Positions 44,098 through 56,134 of a stretch of DNA of 64,000 nt are shown piece by piece. The stretch comes from Portulaca oleracea (taxonomy: Eukaryota > Streptophyta > Magnoliopsida > Caryophyllales > Portulacaceae). The position numbers were made by a program, and so were the translations under genes. Within the stretch, counting starts at the first letter, position 1. Every line of letters starts with the position of its first letter. The stretch is from the NCBI GenBank assembly GCA_029582165.1, contig CM055877.1, positions 41,420,749 to 41,484,748 on the forward strand, given 5' to 3'. The notes beneath the pieces are model-generated. The model searched no databases, was not told where the DNA came from, and was given only the letters and a program-made list of their open reading frames with translations.

Positions 44098-45239
44098 CCA
44101 AAATAGCTCGGCCCACACTACCACGTGGCAATTCTTCGTTGGCCAGAGTTGAGGGTCGATCGGCCTTGAAGATGACCACAATAATTGCAAGTTGGTCTCC
44201 TGCATGACCTGCACAAGTTGGGTTGTATGAAAAAGATTCCCTGCTTTTCCCATGGTCCGGCCGGCCTTGGGAAAGAGGGAGATTTGTCTTGTTCTCCATG
44301 CTCGTTTTCAAGAACCAACATGCATGTTTTCAAGGAGTGGGATGGATGAGAGTGCCCAATAAGAAGCATTGGTCGTCACAAGATTAAAGTGCCAAGTTCC
44401 TAAAGTAAGAGCATTTTCCAATGATAATGTTGACAAAAAATCGAGGTAAGTTATCTAAACCAAAAATTGAATTTCATTAAAACTGATAAAAAGGAATTTG
44501 CATTTGTTGAAGGGAAATAAGAGTCATCGGCATCAGGATCGATGTAATCTCAGGAATAAGAGCCACTTAATTACATTCGTCATCAAAATTTCCGACACAA
44601 TCCCGAGCCATCGGCACTGTGCCCGATGAAGTCTCAACCCCCTGAGCCATCGACAGCATGCCCGATGAAGTCTCAACATCCGAGCCACTAGCATCGCACC
44701 CAGTGAAGTCTCGACCCCCAAGGCCATCAGAATCGCACCTGGTGAAGTCTTTCGGCATCGAAAATGCCATCATCAACATCAATCTCCAAGAGCCATCGGC
44801 ATCGGCATCGAGCCCGATGAAGTCTCCCCAACAAGTAAGGCGTCATTCTCGCCTGAGAACACCTATCCGCGCAAGTTCGCCAACCGTGACACAGGACTCA
44901 GCTTCCAAGTGTCAACCCACACCTTCAAGTAGGACGCATTCAGCTCCCGAGATCATTGCAAGTAGGACGTCTCCAGACGCCCGAGATCACTTCAAGTAAG
45001 GCGTCATTCTCACCTAAGATCAGCGCTCGATACGCAAAAGTCCATCGACAAACAAGTAGAGCATCATTCTTGCTCGAGATCAACCCCGACAAAGGCGAAT
45101 GTCGCTCACAACCGCGATGCAGGACTCCGTTTCCAAGCATCACCTCAGGCTTTGCATCCCAAAATCATATCTCAATCGGTGTCCATCATTTTACTTTGAT
45201 TTTCGCCCTGTCTCGGACTCAATCAAAGTGGGGGCTATC
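44098..45239 (+). mobile_element. Element F, 3' tail and polypurine tract
   Basis: No gene seen. From about 44520 there are GCCATCGGCATCG / GATGAAGTCTC repeats, then GGCGTCATTCTCGCC blocks similar to the tails of A and E, and a PPT (AATCAAAGTGGGGGCTATC, 45221-45239). Confidence 0.75.
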
Positions 45240-47408
45240 TATAGACACCGGATTTTGTCACAAAATTATATACCATATCTATATAATAAAATGGGATCAA
45301 ATAAAGAAGAGGACGGAAGATAAAAATTAAAGTACGTGCACTTTACACGTATGAATTTGCCTTAATATAGTATTCAAAATCACATGCAACATGTCTACGT
45401 AAAAAAACAAGCCATGCGAATTCAATACCAAGAAATCACAAGTTCGATTCCTCACAAAAACACCTTGAAAACACCTCACAAAGCATAAATACAAACACTA
45501 CCGTCCAAGTGTGAAACACCACTTCCCTTGGCAAATGTATTCATCCCCCCACCGTCCATGGATGCATGGACGGGAGGAGGAATTTGCCTTTACACGTACG
45601 AATTTGCCTTAATATTGCATGCAAAATCACATGCAACATGTCTACGTAAAAAACAAGCCATGCAGATACAATGCCAAGAGGTCACAAGTTCGATTCCTCA
45701 CAAAAACACCTTGAAAACACCTCATAAAGCTCAAATACAAACCCTACCGTCCAAGTGTGAAACACCACTTCCCTTGGCAAATGTATTCATCCCCCCACCG
45801 TCTATGGATGCATGGACGGGAGGAGGAATTTGCCTTTACACGTACAAATTTGCCTTAATATTGCATGCAAAATCACATGCAACATGTCTACGTAAAAAAC
45901 AAGCCATGCAAGCCATGCAAATACAATGCCAAGAGGTCACAAGTTCAATTCCTCACAAAAACACCTTGAAAACACCTCATAAAGTTCAAATACAAACCCT
46001 ACCGTCCAAGTCTGAAACACCACTTCCCTTGGCAAATGTATTCATCCCCCCACCGTCCATGGATGCATGGACGGGAGGAGGAATCCTCCCCCACGTTCTG
46101 GTGGCCGGTCGGCCTTGACCACCGACCACACGAGGTCAATTGACCTCGTGCCACTGTCCACCCTAAGTACACCCCCTCACTGCCTTGGAAAGTGTGCCTT
46201 GATTGCCTTGGACGAGAGGGCATGTATATGCATGTATCCTCCTCTACCTCATTCTCCTATAGATACTACTTCTCTCAAAGCTAAACTCGCTCATTCATTC
46301 ACGCAATCTCACTCTCACCATCTCATTCTCTTTCTCTCATTCACTCACTAATTCTCTTATTCTCTCTAGTATCATCCTAACCTTTATTCTTATCTCCATA
46401 TTCATATCACTATTCTAGTCATCTTTCTCCTAATCTTATCATCACTCCCACCTCTCCATAATCTCCATTTCTACTGTCTCTTAAACCTCTAGACTTATTC
46501 TATCCAAAACCCTACAAAAAACCCTATCCTAAACCCACAAAAAGCCACAAAAGAACCCCTTTTCTATCCTATTTTCCATCACTTTTTCTCTACTTCTTTT
46601 GGTTCATTTTTGGCATTTGTGAGGAGTAACATCAAGGAATACTAAGAGGAGCACTTTCAAACAAAGGGGCAAGGCAAGGCCTCTTCTTCAAATTAGCACA
46701 ATGTAAGCTTTAAAGTTCCTTTGTTTCCTTGTAAATAATGTGTAAATGTTGTACTTTTATTTCATAATTTATGTTGCATGTTCAATGAAATAATTATATA
46801 AAGTTCTTATTTATCCTTCTTCCAAATTTTTTAAAAGCATACTTCAACTTTTAGTAGAGTCTTTCCTTTTGTGAGAGGCGAACTCTTAAAGTTTCTACTT
46901 TTCGAGTTCGTAGCCTTATCCACAGATCCATTCTTGGGTTTTGCAGGCGGAGTCTTTCTTGTTTTCTTTTTGGTTTTGTCTTGGCTTTTCCCTTAAAAAG
47001 TCGGGTAGCGACTCCCATTTCGAACTAAAAGTACATCGGGTTGCATAAACTATGGTAAAACATGGTTTTACAACTGCCAATGCAACTTTAAGGCATTTTC
47101 TTTATGTGTTTTTAAATAATACTTGCATAAATTGCTTTCTTCCGAGCCTAACATTTAAACGAGCGATTTGGATTGAATTTGGAAGAGTTTGGAACAAGTG
47201 GATGTTCACTCTTAAAGGTTTAATTCCAATGTCTCATAAAAGGCACAAGTAAAGGGAAAGTGAATTTATAAATATTATTCCTGAAATGTATAATTAAAAT
47301 CACTTAAAGGGTCTTTTTCAAAGGTTCAAACCCCAGCACGAATCACCGAATCACACCCCAATCCACGTGGACGTTCGAAAGCCCGAACGGCGAGGAAAAA
47401 TGTCCACA
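45240..47408 (+). repeat. 3' LTR of element F
   Basis: TATAGACACC ... AATGTCCACA, 2169 bp; the first bases would be TG but read TA. Longer than the LTR of A because of an internal triplication (45337-46085). A TATAGATA stands where A has TATAAATA. The right flank is GCCCG. Confidence 0.85.
45337..46085 (+). repeat. Three tandem copies of a roughly 247-bp block within the LTR of F
   Basis: Anchors CACCGTC(C/T)ATGGATGC lie at about 45550, 45797 and 46051, spaced 247 and 254 bp. The third copy has an extra CAAGCCATG. The LTR of A has one copy of this block. The in-frame 196-codon ORF across it is a by-product. Confidence 0.88.
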
Positions 47409-48654
47409 GCCCGCGACCGACTATTTTTACACGTGTTTTTAACCCTTAAACGACTGTGTTTAAGGCTAATTCTCCCCTTGTATAAATACTCCTTTTTCAC
47501 TGTTTTCTAGATAGATTATTAAGACTTGAATGTAATGCCTATGCATGTATTAGGGTTTCCCTAAGTTCTCCTCAAAATCTTGATTACTTTATCCAAGTGA
47601 TTTGGTGGTGTTTCAAGTCATTCCTTTATAGATTATTTGGTGGTTTATCCTTTATGATAATCTTGGTGGGGTGTTAAGCCTTGGGTTGTGGATTACCTTG
47701 CCACAAGGTCATATCCTTCCTTTGGGTGTTCATGCTTTTGGTCGATTGTTCTTCGAAGTTCAACTCAAGCTACTCACCATCCCCTCCACACGTACGGTAA
47801 CGCTCCACTAGGTCATGTTGAGTTTTATTGATGTCTTGTTGATTGAACGTGCATGGTATTGTAAAATGATAGTGTCCATTGTAGCCTTGAATGTGGTGTG
47901 AAATTTGTGGAAATATGTCTTTTTTTTAGTGTTTTGGTACGTGCTGCCCGTGAGGTCGTCGTCCATGATAGTCATACGTAATGTCATTGGTATGGTCACG
48001 TGATGACCATCTGTGTATTACTTATGACCATTTAGGACATGATGACCTGTTTGAGCTAGGTATGATGAGATTTGGGTGGTGTACATTGTATATGCAGACA
48101 ATGACCACGTTTGGTTCACGTGGTGTGGATCGTATGTGAACATGATATCCTTTTCATGATCCGTGTGTCATTAACATTTAGTTTAGTCAGTGTTCATTAT
48201 GGTAGTAAAATGATATGCATACTAGATATACTTTGTACATTAGGGTAGTTAATGATGTGCATACTGGATGTACGTAATGTACATTAAAATATACACTTAG
48301 AACGTGATGAGATTTGGTTGATGTACTTTGTAAGTGCACTTTATGCCCAAATTTTAGTGATGTGATGTTCATCATATGTGAAGGTGATGTCCAATAAAAA
48401 AACATATGTGTGATGAACATGGTTTTGTTGGTTGACATGTACATGGGTTTATTTGATGGTATGCATTTCTGACATACGTAATGTTCATCTCCAATCATTA
48501 TGAAAGCGTTAATGTAACGCTCATTTTGTGGGTATGTTCAAATGAGGCATAATAAATGTAATGTCCATTAGAATAGACCATAATAAACATTTTATTTTAT
48601 AAGGATGTCCATTTTGTTATACACTAATATAAGTTATTTTTTCTTTCGGAGGCT
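47409..48654. other. Sequence right of element F, no gene seen
   Basis: A TATAAATA at 47481-47488 followed by a leader-like stretch suggests an old promoter, possibly of another element. From about 47800 the text becomes AT-rich with many ATGTTCAT / ATGTCCAT words. Confidence 0.4.
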
Positions 48655-48783
48655 GCTCACGTGCTTTTGAAGATGCACTAGCGATCTTCGAAAGACACGA
48701 AGACAGTGGGGTTTACTGCATGAGTCATATGGAGACCTTGTTCGACCCAAATAACTGGGAATGTGGAATGATAGAGGACGATG
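48655..48783 (+). other. Possible orphan exon
   Basis: An open stretch encodes FEDALAIFERHEDSGVYCM and ends at a good donor (GACGAT|GTAAGT). A pyrimidine-rich acceptor lies just before it. Base composition is more gene-like than the surroundings. Product not recognised. Confidence 0.3.
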
Positions 48784-49664
48784 TAAGTTAATTATTGAAA
48801 TAATGTTGCCAAGTTGGATTCATGTACAATGTTTTTTTCCATATAAGTTGATGCTCATTTGGGTATATGATGATGTTCATTATACTTGCGTCACTAATGA
48901 AGCGTTCGGGATGACCGACTTGTGTCACTAATGAAGCGTTACTACAATGATATTGTCATGCACGAAGATATTAGTTTAAAGTAAGATGTGTACACCTAGG
49001 TCGTCCACTAGGACTGAAAGAAAGAGATTTCACGCCTATAGTTTGATTATGTCAAACACATTTTGTAACTGGGATTGAGTGTTTGCTTAGATACGATAGT
49101 GGCATGGGTAGACTTGAACATATTTTTCTTGTCGTTCGGTTAACGTTTAGACTTATATCGACGCTATGCTTGTTAGGTTGACATTTGGTAGGAAGACTTG
49201 CTGAGTTTTTGCTTGACGTTAAGGCTAATAGTGACGCTTTTGATCGTATTACTAATGACTTCAAATGTTCGGGATGAATGTTATTCTCAGTAAACATATT
49301 ATCATCAAAGTGTTTCATTGTTAACTAATCATTCTGTGGACTGCTTGAACACTTTTATTATGCAAAATGGACATCCATTGAACATTGAATGATCATCAAG
49401 TTGCGTTTATATGAATATAGTGCGCACCCAAGATGAACATTGAACAAACATCAAAATGCTCATCACTCGTTGCTAATGTTAATTCAATAAAGAAAATACA
49501 TAACTCCACTAATCATCACCAAATCAATAGAATTCAATACAATGCATATGCAATGTAGAACCTAGATAGGACATCAAGTAATGATCATCAATTGGATGAT
49601 GAACTTTTCCCTACATATAAGGACATCAAACATGACTACCAAAATGGATGATCATCGAGGTTCG

Positions 49665-50330
49665 TCTATATGGACATCATGTCCAAGCAAGATGAACATT
49701 GAAGAAACAACTAGGATGCTCATCACTTGCTACTCATGTTAATTAAACATAAATAAATGAATCCACTAATGATAACGAATTCAATAAAATCCACTATATG
49801 GACATCATGTCCAAGTAAGATGAACATTGAAGAAGCAACTAGGATACTCGTCACTTGCTACTCATGTTAATTAAACATAAATAAATGAATCCACTAATGA
49901 ATCGACTAATGACCACCATTTGGATGATAAAACATGTGGTTGCGTATATGGACATCGTGTCAAACCAATATGATCATCAACCAATCAACAAATGTTCAAC
50001 ACTTGGCACTCGTGTTAATTCAAAAGATAAATCCAATAATGAACATCTTGACATACACAAAATTACCCCCAACACTTTGATACAATCAACACACAAAATG
50101 GATGATCATTAAGGTTCGTATATATGGACATCGTGTCCAAGCAAGATGAACATAGACCAAACACCTAGAATACTCATTGCTTGCTACTCATGTTAATTAA
50201 ACATAACTAAATGAATCCACTAATGATAACGAAATGAATACAATCCACTAATGCTCACCAATTGGATGATAAACCGTGTGGCTGCTTATGTAGACATCGT
50301 GTCCAACCGATATGATCATCAACCAATCAA
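49665..50330 (+). repeat. Degenerate tandem repeats
   Basis: Phrases GGACATC(A/G)TGTCCAAGCAAG, GATGAACATTGAAG and ACTCATGTTAATTAAACAT recur in order at about 49670, 49800 and 50127, with an interleaved set (ATGTTCAACNCTNNCACTCG) at about 50000 and 50335. Confidence 0.65.
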
Positions 50331-50718
50331 CAAATGTTCAACGCTGACACTCGTGTTATTTCAAAAAATAAATCCAATAATGAACATCATGACATACACA
50401 AAATGACCTCAATCACTTTTGTACAATGCACACACAATCTAGAGAAGACAACAAAAGTGATGACCACCAATTTAATGATCATCCTTTTTCTTTTCTTTTT
50501 TCTTCTTTTTTGCAATTACATGGACATCGTGTTCAAGCAAGATGATTATCACATATTCAACAAATGGTCATCACTTTGTGATCATGTTACTTAAAAAGGG
50601 ATATCAAATAATGATACCCACTTTGGCATCCATAGTTTGCGAAATGGACGTCATCCACATAAAATAGTGCAATATATGAAAGGACGTCGTGTCCAATGGA
50701 GTTGAACATCAAATAATC

Positions 50719-50864
50719 ATCAAATGGTTATAACTTGGTATCCATAGTTTAGCCCTTCACAAATTGGAACAAACTCTAGATCATTATTCGACTGGTAGCT
50801 CAGCGGTAATGGCGGTGGATATAATGTAACAGTATCCTCTCCACCCCCCTCGTCAAGTACAACA
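50719..50864 (-). other. Possible orphan exon, minus strand
   Basis: After an acceptor (TTTATAG, 50865 side) an open frame of 48 codons contains LDEGGGEDTVTLYPPPLPLS and DLEFVPICEGL, then a stop at 50719. The DLEFVP phrase loosely recalls the N-terminus of FAR1/Mutator-like proteins; that is a guess. Confidence 0.25.
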
Positions 50865-51599
50865 CTATAAATATTAAAATAAGAAAACAAAATCAGTTAT
50901 GTAAACTATTATCAATTAAGATGGTCATTACAGTCATAGAAAGTGGTCATTATTATCCCTAAAGATGCCTAGTAAGTTCGTAATATCATTATGTACAAGT
51001 CACATGAACATCGCATCAATACTGTTTACTTGCTCGCCGAAAACATATTTAATTTGTGTGGATAACATGATACGATGATATACACATTATTCGTTGGTCA
51101 TATGGACATGATACTTATATCATACGAATATCAACATTTTATTTTGTGGATAACGGATAACATGTTCCACCCTAATGGACATCATGATATGATTAGATAA
51201 ACATTAGCTGAGTGCCTAGAATATTAACATATATCATACCTATCACGTCAATTGAACAACATGTAACACTCAGATGAACATGAAGACGCATATTCATGGA
51301 CAATAACATTATACCGGGCGAACATTACGTATAACTCAAACAAACATCACATCCATCCCAGATGAACATAAAGACACATAATCATGAACATGAAGATACA
51401 AAATCATGAAAATCACATCGTGAACACTATGGCGGCAAATGCACAACATGTAACAACTACATGAACATGAAGACACATAATCATGAGCAACAAGATTTTA
51501 CCACATGAACATCATGTATAACTCAAACGAACATTACATTCATCCCAATCACATTGTGATTACATCAAATAGAACATAACCAATTCTAATTACATTGAA

Positions 51600-52349
51600 A
51601 TCAACATACTATTACACGCGATCATAATCTAAATCTTCGAAATTCATCCAGCCATGATAAAAAAAACGTTGATATTTCAAATCTTCCATTAAATTTTGAT
51701 AAGAAGCAATCATGTCGTTCAATAAGTTTCCCAGAAGAAGTTCTTTACCTCTTCTTCTACAAACCCAGACCACAAAATCATCCAGCCATGATCAAAACCA
51801 ATCAAATAATTTTCATTGATGGAAACTATCTCTTCGATTTTTTTGGCACCCACTTTTTACTGGAAATTTTTTCTAACCTTGACTGAAGTTTCGGCCCCGT
51901 CTCATGAACAACTTTCCCGTCAAAATCCATCGTCGACACCACAGAATTTATCGTCGATCGCCCTTATTCCACCTCTTCCTCACCGTTCGAAATCCTAAAC
52001 TCTCTCAAAATGCAGAACCCAAACTCCGTTCATTTGTCTCCCTTTGTGTCTCCAACTATGACTGTTTGTCTCCCTTCTTTTCTCTACTAAGTAAGCAACC
52101 TCATTTGATAACTGAAGCTTCAAACCCAAGAACAGCAGCCCTCTATTCCCACGCGTGACAATACCCTATGTTAAATTATGATCATCACTTTTTTCTTTTT
52201 CTTTTTTTTTTGGCTGACTAAAGCTCACGTGAGGGGCTTGTAAATAAAGGAGAAATGTTGATTTAATTATAGCCCTTGATCTATAATTCAATGGCTAATA
52301 TGTCCCATTCTCACATTTTCACCTAACATCTCTTCTCACTCTCTCTATT

Positions 52350-52350
<1 letters not shown>
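51600..52350. other. No gene recognised
   Basis: Short open frames on both strands without known motifs; T-rich runs near 52190-52215. Confidence 0.5.
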
Positions 52351-52352
<2 letters not shown>

Positions 52353-52443
<91 letters not shown>

Positions 52444-52471
52444 GCATATATATAGTGTGTGTGTGTGTGAG
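52353..52471 (+). repeat. (TA)n and (GT)n microsatellite
   Basis: Nearly pure TA repeats to about 52455, then a short GT run. Confidence 0.95.
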
Positions 52472-52774
52472 TGTATTTATGTGTATATTTTGTATCACTT
52501 GACTGAGTAAGGCAACATAGAAAGGATAAATAAAATATTTTTAATAGTTTCTTCGGCACACATTCTGAGATTATAATTCACTTAAATGTTTAGCATGTCT
52601 CTCTCTGTGTATATAGATTATTTTTAGAGGGTAATTACATAAATTCTCTTCCTTTACAATTTAATTACATAGCTTGGGATTCATATTCAAATTATGATTT
52701 CATCATATTCTTCATATTTTTAGTAGGCTTCAACCGGTACGATGCACGAAGTGAACTAAATTAGTTACTTTTCA

Positions 52775-52775
<1 letters not shown>

Positions 52776-52840
<65 letters not shown>

Positions 52841-52866
52841 TATTATTATTATCATTATTATTATGG
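52776..52866 (+). repeat. (ATT)n microsatellite
   Basis: About 30 ATT/TTA units with two single-base interruptions. Confidence 0.95.
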
Positions 52867-53454
52867 TACAAACATATTAATCTACTTTGAATCGGCTGAC
52901 CCAAAAGACTGGACTGAAAACTTGGACGGAAAACTTGGCTGAGATTTACTCTTCTCACCTTCGTACCTAAACTTTCTTTCTACTGGATTCATTCCCATAT
53001 TTATGTGTGACTGCAAATTCTGTCATATTGTTAGATATTCTACCATAATATCATGAATATCTTTTTTAATTTAAATTTAAATTTTACAAATTAATGAATT
53101 ATTAATATTTATCAACCAAAAAAATATTATATCGTAATCTAATGATTTTACCCTTAAAATTTTGACATATAATCATCCTAGTCCAACTTTGCATAAATTA
53201 ATGTACGTGATAATTATTTTGTATGTATTTTGGCGTGATTACCTATGTACATCCAATCTAAAGTGAATGGGATGACCCTTAAAAAAAGTTAGAATCAAGT
53301 AATTAAAATACAAAACCTTCTATAAAAAAAAGGAAAAAAGAAACTCTAATTGAAAACTCACCAATTCAATTGAACATTGAAGAGTTGTTGAATTTTGAGA
53401 GAGATAGAGTTAATGTGGGAAATAAATCAACTTAAAGTTAATCAGAGACTTTTC
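52867..53454. other. AT-rich spacer, no gene seen
   Basis: AT-rich sequence with no motif beyond short poly(A/T) stretches; it ends at the start of the LINE fragment. Confidence 0.5.
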
Positions 53455-53896
53455 TCTCTCTAGGATTCCCGGTGGTTTCGCCGGCCAGATCTAGAGCAGC
53501 TCCGACGGGGTTTTCTGGGTCTAGGGCTCAGCCCTAGCCATGGCAAAGACCAGGAAAACCTCAAGAAAGTCTCCAACTCGTCTTTCACCAACAAAATCCT
53601 CAGCCAAACAAGCTTCATCACAAACTGGGGAACACTTTTCGACCAAAAAACCAACAACTTCAAACCCTCCGCCGCAAGGAAAACCAACGAAAGATTCAGC
53701 AAAGGAAAAAGAAAAGGAAGCGGAAGGAAGCCCAGAAATGCCCAAGAAATCAACAACCTTTGCTTCTCTTTTCGATCCAGATGAAGGAAGTAATCTGGAA
53801 TTTATACAAGCTCCGGCCATTGAAGGAATACAAATCGCACAAATTGACAAGGAATTAGTTCAAAAATAAACTGAATTCTGGGAAAATTCTCATGGT
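53455..53896 (+). mobile_element. 5' fragment of a plant L1-type LINE (ORF1 start)
   Basis: A GC-richer leader (GGTTTCGCCGGCCAG) is followed by an ATG at 53540 and a Lys/Ser/Pro-rich N-terminus. Then comes a stretch (FIQAPAIEGIQIAQIDKEL, then EFWENS) that fits the conserved start of plant L1 ORF1 proteins, which bind the LINE RNA. A stop (TAA, 53867-53869) precedes the EFWENS part. The fragment ends where the LTR of D begins. The exact 5' end is uncertain. Confidence 0.65.
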
Positions 53897-55516
53897 TGTT
53901 GTGCAGAAGCATGGCTCGACCGAGCCAGTATGTTGCTCGGGCGAGCCAGCTTTCTGTCTCTCTTCTTCTTGGCTCAGTTTTGATCGGCAAGTTTGCTACT
54001 CTTCCAGCAGCTTGACTCGGGCGAGCCAGGATGTGACTCGGGCGAGCCATCCTTCTGCCTCTTTCCTCTATTTGATGAGTTTTGCTCCGTTTTGGCTCCA
54101 TTTTAGATCAATCTTTTATTTTCCTACAAAACTAGAAAAATCTCATAACTAAAATGAAATACCGGGTTAGAACATGTAAAAGCTCCCTAATAAAGAGAAG
54201 AATTCGGCTCGAAACGAGACCGAACACCATTCCCACACAAGGGTTTGCTCGCCCCGATCAAACTAAAAACAAAGAAAAACACTAGAAAAAGAAACTAAAA
54301 CCTAACTCACTTTCGCAGGAATCGCGGATGCATTTAGCATATGCATCAAGCCCTTTAAACCCCCCGGCAGCCCGGGTGGACGAGGTAGGTGTCGTGAGGG
54401 TTTATTGCAACTAGACCCACAAAAGCCATAGAAAAAGGAAAGAGGGAAAGTGAAAAACAAAACAAGTTTAAAAGAAATAAAAAGAAAACTGCTCGTTTCA
54501 ATGAATCAAGTCGTTTCAATTAAGAAAACGGTATTAATCCTCCAAAAGGAACCGTTATGAGCATCTCACAACACCTAACCCAAACAACTGCCAATCTTAG
54601 AAGTTTTTGATCCCTTACACCTCATGTAGAGTTTAATCCCATTTGCGAAAAGGTTTTAAACAGTTCTAATCCATCCCGGACGACCCAAAAGACTCGCACC
54701 CGAGCTCACAAAACAGCGAAACCAACAAAGGGAAGGAAAGAGTTGCCCCTCCCCGCATTTGGTCGCCCTTGGCTTGGTGAGGGCCTTAGGTGATGCAAGG
54801 AAGAGCCCCTCACTTTATTAACACTTCAAACTTTTTCTTCTTTTTAAAGTCGGTACTAGCCTTATTTTCGGGAATTGGACGGCCCATATAAGGGGTATAC
54901 CCTCCCAACACGGTCTTTTCCATTCGCCTCTCCGTCGCAAAGCGATATAAGAGGAGGATTAAGGGGCATCCGTGTCGTACCACTGATACCGGGCCCGTGT
55001 AGGTTGGCTAAGTGTATGGTGGTTGATGTCGTAAAGCCGACACGCCCCACTTAGTCAAATTATTTAATTTTGCTGCTATTTTCTTACTTTTGCTTTGGCT
55101 TTTGCTTTTTCTCGTTTTTTTTCTTTTTCTTTTTGGAAAACAAGCTCGGATATGAACCCCTAGAATCTCCCAGTTTCAACCAGAACATTAAAAAAAAAAT
55201 GGGATCTCACTAGACACTTGATGAAAAGAATCTAATTAAGGTAAGTCATGACAATCGCCCAAGTTAGGGTCGAAAATGCTCAAACCGGTTTCTTTCAAAG
55301 AAGATTAAGAACGGCTTCCTGATTTCAACAATGAAATCCAAGAAACAAAGCAAAAACAAAAACAAAAACAAAACGAACAATGAAAACTTTCAAGGTTTTT
55401 CAATCTCTTTTTTCTCCTTTTCACACAAAATTTTTCAAATTTTTCGACACAAACTACGAAAAACGAAAACAAAGACTCAAAACTAGGTGATCTACCCATG
55501 ACAAATGGAAGTATCA
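53897..55516 (-). repeat. 3' LTR of element D
   Basis: On the minus strand it starts TGATACTTCC after a G-rich tract and ends near ...GCACAACA. Length about 1.6 kb. The outer end is fixed only to within a few bases (TG at 53897, 53900 or 53902) because the 5' LTR is outside the window. Dyads lie at 53913-54048. No gene is present. Confidence 0.65.
53913..54048 (-). promoter_or_regulatory. GCTCG...CGAGC dyad couplets in the LTR of element D
   Basis: Couplets at 53913/53935 and 54014/54035; within each couplet the dyads start 21-22 bp apart, and the couplets are 101 bp apart. Typical dyad: GGCTCGACCGAGCC. Confidence 0.75.
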
Positions 55517-55533
55517 CCCCCCACTCCCACACA
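55517..55533 (-). other. Polypurine tract of element D
   Basis: TGTGTGGGAGTGGGGGG on the minus strand, directly before the LTR start TGATAC. Confidence 0.65.
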
Positions 55534-56134
55534 AAACTTCACAATGTCCCCATTGTGAGAAGAAGGGTGTCACAAATAAGGTAGAAAACCTAAAAACACA
55601 CAACAAACACATAACAAACAATAATTAGTGGCGACCCGAGCCCACACGGCTCCAACAACAATAATATCCCAACATTCACACTCAAGGGGTTCGCCACCCA
55701 AAAGGAAAAATCAAGCATGCAACATTGATCACTACTATCTTCACAATGAAAGAGAGGGTTAGATGATGTTACCTGAAGGCTTCAATAAACGCACACCCAG
55801 CGCACGATCCACGAACATAACACCATAGGTAAGAGATAGACAATGAAAGCATACTATGGGTGAAATGTGTACATGCTAGATAAAAAAGGTAAACCAAACT
55901 ATATAAGACAAAGAAACTAAGACTTACTAATTAAAAGAAACTTTGAATATTTACAAATGTACATGATCACTGACTAACCACAACCCCGATTCTCACAATA
56001 TGAGGCGGGAATTAAGGATGAAACACCTCGCCACTACCCGGGAACACCACACAACCCCCCCGCACATGTATATCTCAAGATATAAAGCGCACACACCAAT
56101 GCAAAAGATAAGAGGGGGTGTGGAATGCTTACAA

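Larger units (their letters stand above)
47800..51600. repeat. AT-rich region with short motifs that switch strand near 49330
   Basis: Left of about 49330 the common words are GATGTTCAT and ATGTCCATT; right of it they are GATGAACAT and ATGGACATC, their reverse complements. The arrangement is that of two long, degenerate arms in inverted orientation. It could be a foldback or Mutator-like element with repetitive arms. No terminal repeats or duplication were identified. Confidence 0.45.

Noticed and set aside
45528..46118. A 196-codon frame with a repeated 80-residue block
   Set aside because: It spans the triplicated LTR block of element F and has no relation to known proteins.
36240..47408. 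The LTRs at 36240, 41033 and 45240 as solo LTRs
   Set aside because: Each is preceded by a matching polypurine tract and tail sequence, so they are 3' LTRs of truncated or nested elements.
50789..50860. tRNA-like A box (TGGTAGCTCAGCGGTAATGG)
   Set aside because: No B box, no cloverleaf and no CCA-adjacent acceptor stem could be drawn; the same bases read better as a minus-strand exon-like frame.
52323..52559. Minus-strand frame rich in Tyr-Ile-Tyr-Ile
   Set aside because: Translation of the (TA)n microsatellite.
52761..52958. Minus-strand frame with a long Asn run
   Set aside because: Translation of the (ATT)n microsatellite.
53540..53869. Independent small host gene starting at 53540
   Set aside because: The end of the frame fits the conserved start of plant L1 ORF1, and a later stretch continues past the stop until the LTR of D; a LINE fragment is the simpler reading.
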